A stretch of 64,000 bases of DNA from Acetobacterium woodii (GTDB lineage Bacteria; Bacillota; Clostridia; Eubacteriales; Eubacteriaceae): positions 331,109 through 395,108 of the forward strand of contig JACQZP010000021.1 of assembly GCA_016213825.1 (NCBI GenBank), read 5' to 3'. Every line of letters starts with the position of its first letter. The stretch's first letter is position 1. The notes under the pieces were generated by a model that did not search any database, was not told the DNA's origin, and was given only the letters and a program-made list of their open reading frames with translations. A program made the position numbers and the translations under genes. Positions 32,693 to 41,173 of the stretch are shown one piece after another.

Positions 32693-33579
32693 CGATACTG
32701 TTCCTTTTTTATTTCATCCAGCAAACTTAAATAATGCTCATAACGAACTGGGCTGATTTCACCGGCTTTCACCGCTTTTTTGACATCACATCCCGGCTCT
32801 TCATTGTGAAGGCAACTCTTGAAACGACACTTCCCTCTTGAAAATTCAGGGAAATATTCTCTGAGCTCTTCTGGTTCAATCATTTCTGAGATCTTATATG
32901 ATGAAAATCCTGGTGTGTCCAGCAGAAATCCACCATTTTTGGTATCCAGCAATTCCACATGACGGGTGGTGTGTTTTCCTCTTTTTAGCTTCTGACTCAG
33001 CGCACCTGTTTCCATGGTTTGGTCTTCGCACAGATAGTTTGCCATTGTCGACTTACCAACCCCGGATGGACCTGCCATAAAAGCTGTTTTTCCGCCTATT
33101 TCACCAACAATCTCGTCCATTGTCCCGGTATCATCCTTACTGAAAAAAAAGAGTTTATATGGGGTTTTTTCATAGATTTCTCTAATAGCAGCTTCCTCTG
33201 ATGAACTTGTTAGATCTTTTTTAGTGAAACACACGATCGGTTCCACATTTTGAATTTCTGAACTGATTAACAGCATATCCAAAAGCAGCATATTTGGTTT
33301 TGGGTTTTTCATCGAAAAAACAATGAGACCAATATCAACATTGGCCACCGGTGGTCTTAAAAAGATATTCTTTCGTGGCAGAATCGATTCAATCATCCAT
33401 TCTCCTGGGTTATCGGACTGAATCAACACCTCATCGCCAACTGTTGGGATAATTTTCTGGTGCCTTAACACACCTCTGGCTTTACATTCCAGAACACCAT
33501 TATGGATATTTGTTTTTACATAATAAAATCCGCCAATTCCCTTAATTATCTTTCCAGTTACGTGTTCGTTTGATATCAA
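32689..33579 (-). CDS. rsgA: Ribosome small subunit-dependent GTPase RsgA
   Basis: A 296-aa circularly permuted GTPase for late 30S maturation. It has an N-terminal OB fold (GFYYVKTNIHNGVLECKARG). The motifs come in permuted order: G4 CFTKKDL, G1 GPSGVGKSTMAN, then G3 DTPGFSSY. The C-terminal zinc site is CRFKSCLH plus a later Cys. Length is normal. It follows prkC on the same strand across a 157-base gap with a long hairpin, and thiN overlaps its end. The stp-prkC-rsgA-thiN order is the Bacillus arrangement. Confidence 0.96.
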   Translation of the reverse strand: MISNEHVTGKIIKGIGGFYYVKTNIHNGVLECKARGVLRHQKIIPTVGDEVLIQSDNPGEWMIESILPRKNIFLRPPVANVDIGLIVFSMKNPKPNMLLLDMLLISSEIQNVEPIVCFTKKDLTSSSEEAAIREIYEKTPYKLFFFSKDDTGTMDEIVGEIGGKTAFMAGPSGVGKSTMANYLCEDQTMETGALSQKLKRGKHTTRHVELLDTKNGGFLLDTPGFSSYKISEMIEPEELREYFPEFSRGKCRFKSCLHNEEPGCDVKKAVKAGEISPVRYEHYLSLLDEIKKEQYR

Positions 33580-33624
33580 ATAATAAGCCTCCTCATTTAT
33601 TTTTGTGGGTTTTGCTAATATAAA

Positions 33625-33718
33625 TACGGGTTTTTATAATCAATTAAACCATCATCCCAGACGAACCTTTCATCGAAATGTGCGAATTGAATGAATAATT
33701 GTTATATAAAAACCCGTA
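33625..33718. repeat. Long hairpin between prkC and rsgA
   Basis: Perfect 14-base arms (33625-33638 and 33705-33718) can be extended with a bulge through AATTG to about 20 pairs, around a loop of roughly 50 bases. There is no T-run, so it does not look like a plain terminator. An mRNA processing or stability element is possible. Confidence 0.7.
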
Positions 33719-33736
33719 AGTCTCAATAAAATTTAA

Positions 33737-35656
33737 TTAAAAGTCGATGTAGCCAGTTCCGACGCTGGTCCCATCAATAAATACTTCATATGTTTCTCGA
33801 CCATAACCTTCAACATTAACAGAGAAAACATCATCTGACATATTTGTACCTTCATAGATCACCTTATCACTTTTGTCTGTGGCTGATAAAACAACCTTAA
33901 CCTTAACCGATTTTGCCGGTGTCGTTTGAATATATTCACTTAAATCAATGGTTAATTTCTGGGTAGATATTTTCCCGCTGCTGACGACAATGGCCACATC
34001 TGACCCTTTGGCAACTTGATTCCCATCAGTGGGGGATTGTCTTATGACCATACCCTTTGCATAATCGGTACTAGCTTCATTAGTGACAGTTCCAACAGTC
34101 AGACCGGCGTTCTTAATCGTGCTTTTTGCATCTGTTTCAGTTTGTCCAACCACACTTGGGACCGTAATCAGATCCTCACCCTTGCTGACATAGATTGTTA
34201 CCTTTGTTCCTTCATTAGCAGTTGTCGCGCCGTTAGGGTTCATTTGAAAGACGATATCCGCATTGTAGTTACTGTTATACTCTCGTTTGATTTCACCCAC
34301 AACGAAGTTAGCTGCTTCAATGGCTTTGACTGCATCTGCCTCGCTCATGCCGATAACCGAAGGAATTGTTCCGGTTTTAACACCCTTACTGACTGTTACC
34401 TTGACGGTTTTTCCACTTTGCAGTTCTTTACCGCTTTCTGGATTTTGAGTGATGATTAACCCCGCTGCAACATCAGCGTTATAAACTTCTTTTTCAACTT
34501 CCAGAACCAAATCCAGTTTTTCCAAGGTTGTCTTGGCTTCGGCCGTCGTTTTTCCTTTAATATCCGGCACTTCAACCGTTTTTCCTGAAAAGAAAGCATA
34601 AGCCATGATGCCCATTGCCACCACTGCCACTGCCGCAAATACTGCGATTAAAATAATCTTGCGTTTCTTTTTTCGGGCAGCGGTTTCCTTAGGGGTTTCA
34701 TAATAATACTCGTCGTCATCCTCATCTTCTTCAGGATGCACCGTTGCATGACTCCCGGTATTTTCAACATGAAAAAGGCCTTCGCGCATAATGTGGGTGT
34801 CATTGCCCAAATGGTTTCCTTCGCCCGCGCCGAAACTTGAATTTTCAAGAACCGCTTCAAGATCTTCCATCAGTTCATCCGTATTTTGATACCGTTCATC
34901 TGGTTTTTTCTGGGTCAATTTGATAACGATCTGATTAACCCGTTCAGGAATTTTAGGTTCCAACATTTTTGGCGGAACGATCTCTTCCTGGATATGTTTA
35001 ATTGCTATCGTTACCGTATTTTCTTCATCAAAAGGCAGCTTTCCTGTCAACAGTTCATAGTATAAAATCCCCAGCGAATAGAGATCTGAACGTTCATCCA
35101 CAAATCCACCTTTGGCCTGTTCGGGTGAAATATAATGGACCGAACCCATGGTTTGATTGGTCATCGTGACGGTTGAACTGGTGATCGCCCGGGCAATCCC
35201 GAAATCAGCTACCTTGGGAACCAGATCTCTGGTTAATAAAATATTATGAGGCTTAATATCCCGATGGATAATTTTATTCTCGTGGGCACAACGTAAGGCA
35301 TTGGATATATCCATCACAAAACGAGTTGCTTCGGTATAATCCAAGCGTCCTTTTCGCATCAAATACTGTTTTAGGGTAATGCCATCAACATATTCCATAA
35401 TAATGTAGTAGATATTATCCTGGACGCCAACATCATAAACACCGACGATATTAGGATGGGATAAACAGGCAACTGCCTGGGATTCTCGATCGAATTTTTT
35501 TATAAACTGTTCATTTTCTGTATATTCTTCGCGAAGTACTTTCACTGCAACATAACGATTCAGTTTTAAATCCCGTGCTTTATAAACATAGGCCATTCCG
35601 CCTCGTCCTATTAGCTCTACAATTTCATAACGTTTTCCCAATGTTCTACTGAGCAT
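33737..35656 (-). CDS. prkC: PASTA-domain serine/threonine kinase PrkC
   Basis: A 639-aa membrane kinase sensing peptidoglycan fragments. The cytoplasmic kinase domain (1-270) has a Gly-rich loop IGRGGMAYVY at 16-25, Lys39, catalytic Asp133 in HRDIKPHN and DFG at 151-153. A charged linker, one membrane helix (about 333-355) and three extracellular PASTA repeats follow (starts VPDIKG, IPSVIG, VPSVVG). The last 80 residues form an additional beta-rich extracellular domain. It overlaps the phosphatase gene stp by 11 bases, so kinase and phosphatase are made together. The kinase controls cell-wall growth, spore germination or translation factors in relatives. Confidence 0.96.
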   Translation of the reverse strand: MLSRTLGKRYEIVELIGRGGMAYVYKARDLKLNRYVAVKVLREEYTENEQFIKKFDRESQAVACLSHPNIVGVYDVGVQDNIYYIIMEYVDGITLKQYLMRKGRLDYTEATRFVMDISNALRCAHENKIIHRDIKPHNILLTRDLVPKVADFGIARAITSSTVTMTNQTMGSVHYISPEQAKGGFVDERSDLYSLGILYYELLTGKLPFDEENTVTIAIKHIQEEIVPPKMLEPKIPERVNQIVIKLTQKKPDERYQNTDELMEDLEAVLENSSFGAGEGNHLGNDTHIMREGLFHVENTGSHATVHPEEDEDDDEYYYETPKETAARKKKRKIILIAVFAAVAVVAMGIMAYAFFSGKTVEVPDIKGKTTAEAKTTLEKLDLVLEVEKEVYNADVAAGLIITQNPESGKELQSGKTVKVTVSKGVKTGTIPSVIGMSEADAVKAIEAANFVVGEIKREYNSNYNADIVFQMNPNGATTANEGTKVTIYVSKGEDLITVPSVVGQTETDAKSTIKNAGLTVGTVTNEASTDYAKGMVIRQSPTDGNQVAKGSDVAIVVSSGKISTQKLTIDLSEYIQTTPAKSVKVKVVLSATDKSDKVIYEGTNMSDDVFSVNVEGYGRETYEVFIDGTSVGTGYIDF

Positions 35657-36392
35657 TTGGCACTCCTTCCAAAGGTTTAAATAGCACGACAGTGATATTG
35701 TCCTTACCTCCGTTTATGTTGGCCAGATCGATGAGTTTTTTAGCTGCATCTTCCAGGCTATTTTCCATTATTATTGTCTTCATATCCTGATCGCAAACCA
35801 TATTAAAAAGACCATCCGAACAGATCAAATAAACCGCATCGGGATTTATCTCATAGCGATAAAAATCCACATTTACTGAATTATCAGTTCCCAGAGCTCG
35901 GGTAATGACGTTTTTCTGCGGATGTATTTCCGCCTCTTCCTGAGTTATTTTTCCTTCGTCGACTAAGATCTGAACCAGTGAATGATCTTTTGTCAGGCGG
36001 ATAATCTCATCGCTTGTGATGCAATAGGTGCGGCTGTCGCCAACATGACAAATACATAAATAGTTCCCGTCAACAATACACATGGTTAAAGTGGTTGCCA
36101 TGCCCAAACGTGCAGGTTCATCGTCACCTATTTTTTTCAGCTCCAAATTGATCGATTTCACAAAGGACATCATTTCTTCGGGATCAAAATAGTTGCGAAT
36201 TCCAGATAGGTTATTTTTAATAAAATCCACCGCAGTTTTGCTTGCTATTTCCCCACTCCGGTGGCCTCCCAAACCATCTGCCACTGCAAAAACATAAGAA
36301 ATACGATCAACGTTTTTTATGGTTGCTGCCAAGTAGGCATCTTGATTCACCTTTCTTAGTGATCCAACATTGGATCCATAGGCACATTTCAT
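35646..36392 (-). CDS. stp: PP2C-family serine/threonine phosphatase Stp/PrpC
   Basis: A 248-aa metal-dependent phosphatase that reverses PrkC phosphorylation. It has VGSLRKVNQDAYL, the metal-binding VADGLGGHRSGE, CICHVGDSRTY and the C-terminal GGKDNITVVLF. No membrane segment is present. It overlaps rlmN by 4 bases (ATGA) and prkC by 11, forming rlmN-stp-prkC as in other Firmicutes. Confidence 0.96.
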   Translation of the reverse strand: MKCAYGSNVGSLRKVNQDAYLAATIKNVDRISYVFAVADGLGGHRSGEIASKTAVDFIKNNLSGIRNYFDPEEMMSFVKSINLELKKIGDDEPARLGMATTLTMCIVDGNYLCICHVGDSRTYCITSDEIIRLTKDHSLVQILVDEGKITQEEAEIHPQKNVITRALGTDNSVNVDFYRYEINPDAVYLICSDGLFNMVCDQDMKTIIMENSLEDAAKKLIDLANINGGKDNITVVLFKPLEGVPNAQ

Positions 36393-37420
36393 ACACTCAC
36401 CTTATCCTCATATCTTTTTTTTCGAAGCTGACCACATGCGGCATCAATTTCTCTCCCCATTTTACGTCTCAACGTAACATTTATTCCCTGTTTTTCCAAT
36501 TCGGCCTGAAAATAACCCAATCGGCTACTTTCTTTGTAGTCAGTTTCCTGAACCTCATTTAAACCAATCAGATTTAAATGGTTTTGACTTCCTTTTAAAA
36601 GTTTCACTAATCCGGCAATATCTTCATCCCGATCATTGTAGCTTTCAATCAATGCGTATTCATAAGTAATGCGTCGGCCAGTCTTGTCAAAATAAGCTTT
36701 GCATGCTGCCATCAACGGTTCCAGATCGTATTGCTTAGCAATGGGCATTAACATTCTACGGCGATCGGCAAAGGCCGAGTGTAACGAAATCGCAAGGTTT
36801 ATTTGCAGATTTTCGTCTGCTAACGCTTCAATCCCCGGAATAATGCCACAGGTGGAAAGACTTATTTTTCGCTGTCCGATTCCAAAACCGGTATTGGCGA
36901 TTCGAATAAATTTAATTACTTCGTGATAGTTTTCAAGTGGTTCACCAATACCCATGATCACAATATTTGAAATGCGCAGTTTTTCTTCTTTTTCTGCTAA
37001 ATATATTTGATCTAAAATTTCAGCGGCGCTTAAATCTCTTATTTTGCCGCCTCGAGTGGAGGCACAGAATTTGCACCCCATATTACATCCAACCTGTGTT
37101 GACACACATAAAGAAGCACCATGATCATAGTGCATTAACACAGCTTCAATGTACTGACCATCATAAAGCTCAATCAAATATTTCTTCGTACCATCGTACT
37201 GGTCTTTTTGGACCTCCTCAATTCTACCATGAGTTAATTCAAAATTATTCATCAACTTTTCTCTTAACTGACTGGAAAAATTGGTCATTTCTTTGAAATC
37301 TGCACATCTCTTCTCATACAACCATTGGTATAACTGACGACCGCGATACTTCGCTTCGCCAATGTCAGCCATGAGAGTTTCACATTCATTTATGTCTTTG
37401 CCAAAAATATTTTCCTTCAT
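36389..37420 (-). CDS. rlmN: Dual-specificity 23S rRNA/tRNA methyltransferase RlmN
   Basis: A 343-aa radical SAM enzyme that methylates C2 of adenosine 2503 in 23S rRNA and adenosine 37 in some tRNAs. The radical SAM motif is CNMGCKFC (CxxxCxxC). FSSQLREKL, SNIVIMGIGEPL and the C-terminal catalytic Cys in DAACGQL are present. The start is supported by its fit to the family N-terminus and a free upstream gap. It begins the rlmN-stp-prkC chain. Confidence 0.96.
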   Translation of the reverse strand: MKENIFGKDINECETLMADIGEAKYRGRQLYQWLYEKRCADFKEMTNFSSQLREKLMNNFELTHGRIEEVQKDQYDGTKKYLIELYDGQYIEAVLMHYDHGASLCVSTQVGCNMGCKFCASTRGGKIRDLSAAEILDQIYLAEKEEKLRISNIVIMGIGEPLENYHEVIKFIRIANTGFGIGQRKISLSTCGIIPGIEALADENLQINLAISLHSAFADRRRMLMPIAKQYDLEPLMAACKAYFDKTGRRITYEYALIESYNDRDEDIAGLVKLLKGSQNHLNLIGLNEVQETDYKESSRLGYFQAELEKQGINVTLRRKMGREIDAACGQLRKKRYEDKVSV

Positions 37421-37600
37421 GTTTTACTCCTAAACTATCAGAGAAGCATTACACTCAACGGGATGCTTTACATAGATTATTATATTATATCAAAAAATTT
37501 GATTGAATTCAATTTTTTCAAAGTTCTTTTTGTCTGTTTGATTTGGAAAGTCATCTTTGGATAAATTCGAAGATGACTTTCCAAAATAGTATTTTTAGAT
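37421..37600. repeat. Intergenic stretch with perfect 16-bp hairpin
   Basis: The gap between rsmB and rlmN (same strand) contains 16-base perfect arms at 37542-37557 and 37570-37585 with a 12-base loop. It could stop or attenuate rsmB read-through, though no T-run follows on either strand. The rest is AT-rich, without clear promoter hexamers. Confidence 0.65.
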
Positions 37601-38923
37601 TTATTTCTTCAACAAGCACATAAAAAAGCTGTCGCATCCATCCATTAACGGGCTGGTATAGGTATAGGCCTCACCATTTTTATCTGGTACGATCTTCACA
37701 TCTGGATACTTGTTTAATATCTTGTTGATCTGGTTTTCATTTTCATCTTTATTAATGGTACATGTTGAATAAAGCAATTCGCCGCCTGCTTTTAAATATC
37801 GGACCGCATTTTCAAGCAGATTCGCCTGAATCTTGACCAATTCTTTTCGCCCCTCTTTGGTACTGTGGTACTTTATTTCCGGTTTTCGTCTGATTACCCC
37901 GAGGCCGGTACAGGGGGCATCCAGCAATATTTTATCATAACGCATTTCATCTGCTTCCAAAAGAACGCAGCCATTCTGATCTTCGAGCTCGATATTTGTG
38001 CAACCCAGCCGTTGCATGCTCTGTTTTACGAGATTTAACCGATTAGCAAAGACGTCACGTCCAATTATCTGGCCTTCGTTATTCATCAACTGACTGATAT
38101 AGGTGGTTTTTCCGCCTGGTGCCGCACACATGTCCAATACCTGCTGACCTGGCTGTGGATTCAGACGTTCAACGGTAAGCATGGCGGCCTGATCCTGCAT
38201 CATAAAATGACCTTCACGATATAAATGCGTATTTTCAATATTATTCTCGAAAACACCCAGGTTTGCTAGTTGTATTGCGTTGGGTGACAGTATCCCGGGA
38301 AGAGCTTCAACACCAAAAGCTTTTAATTCCTGAATCAATTGATCTCGTGATGTTTTTAAGGTATTACAGCGGATGGTAAAAGGTGGTTTTTCATTAAGCA
38401 TGGGAATAATGGTTTCTGCTTTCTCGACGCCATATACTTCGTAATATTTATGAACAATCCATAGCGGCACCGAATAACGGATAGACAAAGCTTCTTTTTC
38501 ATTATCCCAGTTTTCGAATTTAAATTCTTTACCATCTTTTTCAATTTTTCGCATAATATTTCTCAGTACCCCATTAATGAACCCTTTAGCTTGAGGTTGT
38601 ATTTCAGCGGCTAAATTGACCGATTCGTTAACAATGGCATAATTGGGGATCTTATCCAAAAAGTAAATTTGATAGATGGCGATTCTTAGTATTTCGCTAA
38701 CCTCTTTGTGGAGTTTATTCACCGGCCGGCTACTTTGCTGTTTGATAATGTAATCCAGATATATCTGGTTTTGCAGACACCCATAGACAATGTTTAAATA
38801 AAGGCGTCGATCTTCGTCTTTCAGGGGATAATTACTAAGCACCCGTTTAATCTCAAGATTTGAATAGGCACCTTCATAATTAATTTTCAAGAGCGTTTCT
38901 AAAGCTTGTTTGCGAATATTCAT
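37601..38923 (-). CDS. rsmB: 16S rRNA (cytosine-C5)-methyltransferase RsmB
   Basis: A 440-aa enzyme that methylates C967 of 16S rRNA (E. coli numbering). The N-terminal NusB-like domain starts IRKQALETLLKINYEGAYSN. The SAM domain has DMCAAPGGKTTYISQLM, the catalytic Cys in LLDAPCTGLGVIRRKPEI and the second Cys in YSTCTINKDENE. Length is typical. It shares one base with the metallopeptidase gene upstream, and fmt lies beyond that, the fmt-rsmB order of many bacteria with one insertion. Confidence 0.96.
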   Translation of the reverse strand: MNIRKQALETLLKINYEGAYSNLEIKRVLSNYPLKDEDRRLYLNIVYGCLQNQIYLDYIIKQQSSRPVNKLHKEVSEILRIAIYQIYFLDKIPNYAIVNESVNLAAEIQPQAKGFINGVLRNIMRKIEKDGKEFKFENWDNEKEALSIRYSVPLWIVHKYYEVYGVEKAETIIPMLNEKPPFTIRCNTLKTSRDQLIQELKAFGVEALPGILSPNAIQLANLGVFENNIENTHLYREGHFMMQDQAAMLTVERLNPQPGQQVLDMCAAPGGKTTYISQLMNNEGQIIGRDVFANRLNLVKQSMQRLGCTNIELEDQNGCVLLEADEMRYDKILLDAPCTGLGVIRRKPEIKYHSTKEGRKELVKIQANLLENAVRYLKAGGELLYSTCTINKDENENQINKILNKYPDVKIVPDKNGEAYTYTSPLMDGCDSFFMCLLKK

Positions 38924-39621
38924 CAGTCTCTTGAACCTCTCAAAATAACAAGCCGAAGCAGCGTTAACAATGACATCAGCGCAGCCGCCACATAAGTAAG
39001 CGCTGCTGCTTTTAAAACTTTTTTAACGCCGACTTCTTCTCCTGGCTGGATCAGATTATTGTCAACCAAAGCTGCGATGGCGCGTTTACTGGCATTAAAT
39101 TCTACTGGCAGGGTGATCACGCTGAATAGCAATGCGAGCGAAAACAGGATAATCCCCAAATCCATAAACATCACTCCCCAGGATGATTGGGCAAAGAAAA
39201 AACCCAAAATAAAAATCGGCCAGGCCAGATTCGAGGCAAATCCTGTAATTGGCACAATAAAGCTTCTGAATCGCAGTGGCCAATATCCTTCGGCATCCTG
39301 AATAGCGTGTCCTGTTTCATGAGCAGCAATCCCAACTGCGGCGACACTGGCTTGCTGACCAACCCCGGATGATAATCGCATAACTTTATGTCTGGGATCA
39401 TAGTGATCGGTTAAATTTCCTGCGACATTTTCAATGTCGATGGTATTTAAACCATTGGCATTTAATAATCTCCGGGCAGCATCAGCACCGGTCATGCCAT
39501 TTTTGGTGGCGACTTTACTATATGCTTTATAAGCACTGCTCACCTGATGTTGAGCATAGGCTGCAAATATTAAACCGGGAATGAGTAGCAAAAAAGTCAT
39601 ATCAAAAGGTACAAAAAACAT
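38923..39621 (-). CDS. Membrane zinc metallopeptidase, YugP family
   Basis: A 232-aa membrane protein with an HExxH zinc site, HETGH at 101-105, in AVGIAAHETGHAIQDAEGYWPL. Hydrophobic helices are at the N-terminus (FDMTFLLLIPGLIFAAYA), near 125-170 (two or three helices) and at the C-terminus (AAALTYVAAALMSLLTLL). This is the neutral zinc metallopeptidase family of Bacillus YugP; substrates are unknown. It sits between fmt and rsmB in one operon, as in many Clostridia. Confidence 0.9.
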   Translation of the reverse strand: MFFVPFDMTFLLLIPGLIFAAYAQHQVSSAYKAYSKVATKNGMTGADAARRLLNANGLNTIDIENVAGNLTDHYDPRHKVMRLSSGVGQQASVAAVGIAAHETGHAIQDAEGYWPLRFRSFIVPITGFASNLAWPIFILGFFFAQSSWGVMFMDLGIILFSLALLFSVITLPVEFNASKRAIAALVDNNLIQPGEEVGVKKVLKAAALTYVAAALMSLLTLLRLVILRGSRD

Positions 39622-39685
39622 AGCTATTCCTCCTTATATCGTAACTGAACTAATTCTATCATAGTATCCTAAAGAACTGCTTAGA

Positions 39686-40627
39686 CTAGTTTAAAATTGT
39701 TCCGATTTCCATTTTTTTACCGCGCAAAACAATGGTTGTTTTCATTCTTTTTTTTCCAGGAATTTGTACTTCCCCAATTTTAATTGCACTATCATTTGTT
39801 TTTACAATCAGTCCCTCCCGATCGCTGGCAACCAGCACCGTACCTGGCTCTTCATTACCTGTCCACAGAACAACCTCAGGTAAAAAACATTTAATTTTAT
39901 CTTCCTGATAGATCATATATGCTCCTGGCGTTGGATCCGTTCCATTCATGAGCGCTAATATTTCCCGACTGTTTTTTGTCCAATCAATGTGCCCAGTGTT
40001 CTTGAGTATTTTTTCTGCATAAGTCGCCAGAGCTTCATCTTGAATGACCGGTTTGATTTTATCATTTAATAAACCGCTCAATGTGGTGACTAATAAAGCT
40101 CCTCCCAGAACAGCTAATTCTTGATAGAGACTTGCAAACGTCGTTGTGTCAGTAATCGAACATTCTGCTTTAGCGAGCATCTCACCGGTATCCATCCCTT
40201 CGCTCATTTGCATAATCGTTATCCCGGTTTTAGTTTTACCATCAATGATCGCGCGTTGAATCGGTGCCGCGCCACGGTATTCCGGCAACAGCGAACCATG
40301 AATATTTAATGCACCATAGGTTGGCATCTCTAAAATTTCTTTTGATAGCATCTGTCCATAAGCAGCAACGATAAAAATATCTGCTTCATAACTTCTTAAT
40401 TGTTCCACAAATTCGGGATCTTTCACTTTTTCAGGTTGTAAAACAGCAATACCTAATGCTAACGCTTTCGCCTTTAAAGGCAGAATTTCAATCTTGTTAC
40501 CTCTTTTATTCGGCCGATCTGGCTGACAAACGACGGCGACAACCTGATAGTTTTCTGAAACCAGTTTTTCCAGCGCCGGAACCCCAAAGTCGGTGGTTCC
40601 CATGAAGATCACTTTCATTGTTTTCAT
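39686..40627 (-). CDS. fmt: Methionyl-tRNA formyltransferase
   Basis: A 313-aa enzyme that formylates initiator Met-tRNA using 10-formyl-tetrahydrofolate, a Wood-Ljungdahl pathway intermediate in acetogens. It has MGTTDFGVPALE, AAYGQMLSKEIL, the signature NIHGSLLPEYRGAAPIQRAII and TGITIMQMSEGMDTGEML. The ATG overlaps the def stop by 4 bases. A second ATG lies three codons in. Deformylation by Def, encoded just upstream, completes the cycle. Confidence 0.96.
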   Translation of the reverse strand: MKTMKVIFMGTTDFGVPALEKLVSENYQVVAVVCQPDRPNKRGNKIEILPLKAKALALGIAVLQPEKVKDPEFVEQLRSYEADIFIVAAYGQMLSKEILEMPTYGALNIHGSLLPEYRGAAPIQRAIIDGKTKTGITIMQMSEGMDTGEMLAKAECSITDTTTFASLYQELAVLGGALLVTTLSGLLNDKIKPVIQDEALATYAEKILKNTGHIDWTKNSREILALMNGTDPTPGAYMIYQEDKIKCFLPEVVLWTGNEEPGTVLVASDREGLIVKTNDSAIKIGEVQIPGKKRMKTTIVLRGKKMEIGTILN

Positions 40628-41064
40628 TTTTCAACGCGATCAATAAATAGAATTCCATCCAGGTGATCCAATTCATGACAAACCGCTCTGGCCAGCAAAT
40701 CTGAACAGAAAAGTTGAAAAAGCGTGCCATCCAGGTCAGTCGCTTCAACCACCAGTGATTCTGGTCGTTTAACCATTCCTGATTGTTCGGGAAGACTGAG
40801 ACAGGCTTCTTCATCAACTTCTTCGCCTTCGGTTGAAATAATCGTTGGATTGATAAAGGTCATCGGTCCATCACCCACATCAACAACAAACAACCGTTTT
40901 AAAATACCAACCTGGGGCGCAGCCAAACCAACTCCCTCTGCTTTTTTCATGGTTTCAACCATATCGTTATTTAATGTTACAATTTTTTCATCAATTTCTT
41001 CGATGTCCCGCGATTTCTTTCTAAGAATTGGGTCATCATCGATCCTTATTTGTCTGATTGCCAT
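40624..41064 (-). CDS. def: Peptide deformylase
   Basis: A 146-aa metalloenzyme that removes the formyl group from nascent proteins. The three motifs are GVGLAAPQVG, EACLSLP (the usual Gly before Cys is Ala here) and HELDHLDG, giving the Cys and two His metal ligands. I chose ATG 41064 with AGGAGGAG just upstream; the longer frame to 41169 only adds a non-conserved segment. It follows priA by 109 bases and overlaps fmt. Confidence 0.95.
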   Translation of the reverse strand: MAIRQIRIDDDPILRKKSRDIEEIDEKIVTLNNDMVETMKKAEGVGLAAPQVGILKRLFVVDVGDGPMTFINPTIISTEGEEVDEEACLSLPEQSGMVKRPESLVVEATDLDGTLFQLFCSDLLARAVCHELDHLDGILFIDRVEK

Positions 41065-41173
41065 CTGCTCCTCCTGTTTTGTTATTACTACCAAGCTAGT
41101 CACGCGAGTGCACCTGGTTTTATGTTCTGTTTCGTAATTACTACTATTATTAAAGCTGCGTTTGTACAAAATT

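Noticed and set aside
32600-32760. TPP riboswitch before thiN
   Set aside because: thiN overlaps rsgA by 4 bases, so there is no leader of its own, and no THI-box pattern is visible.
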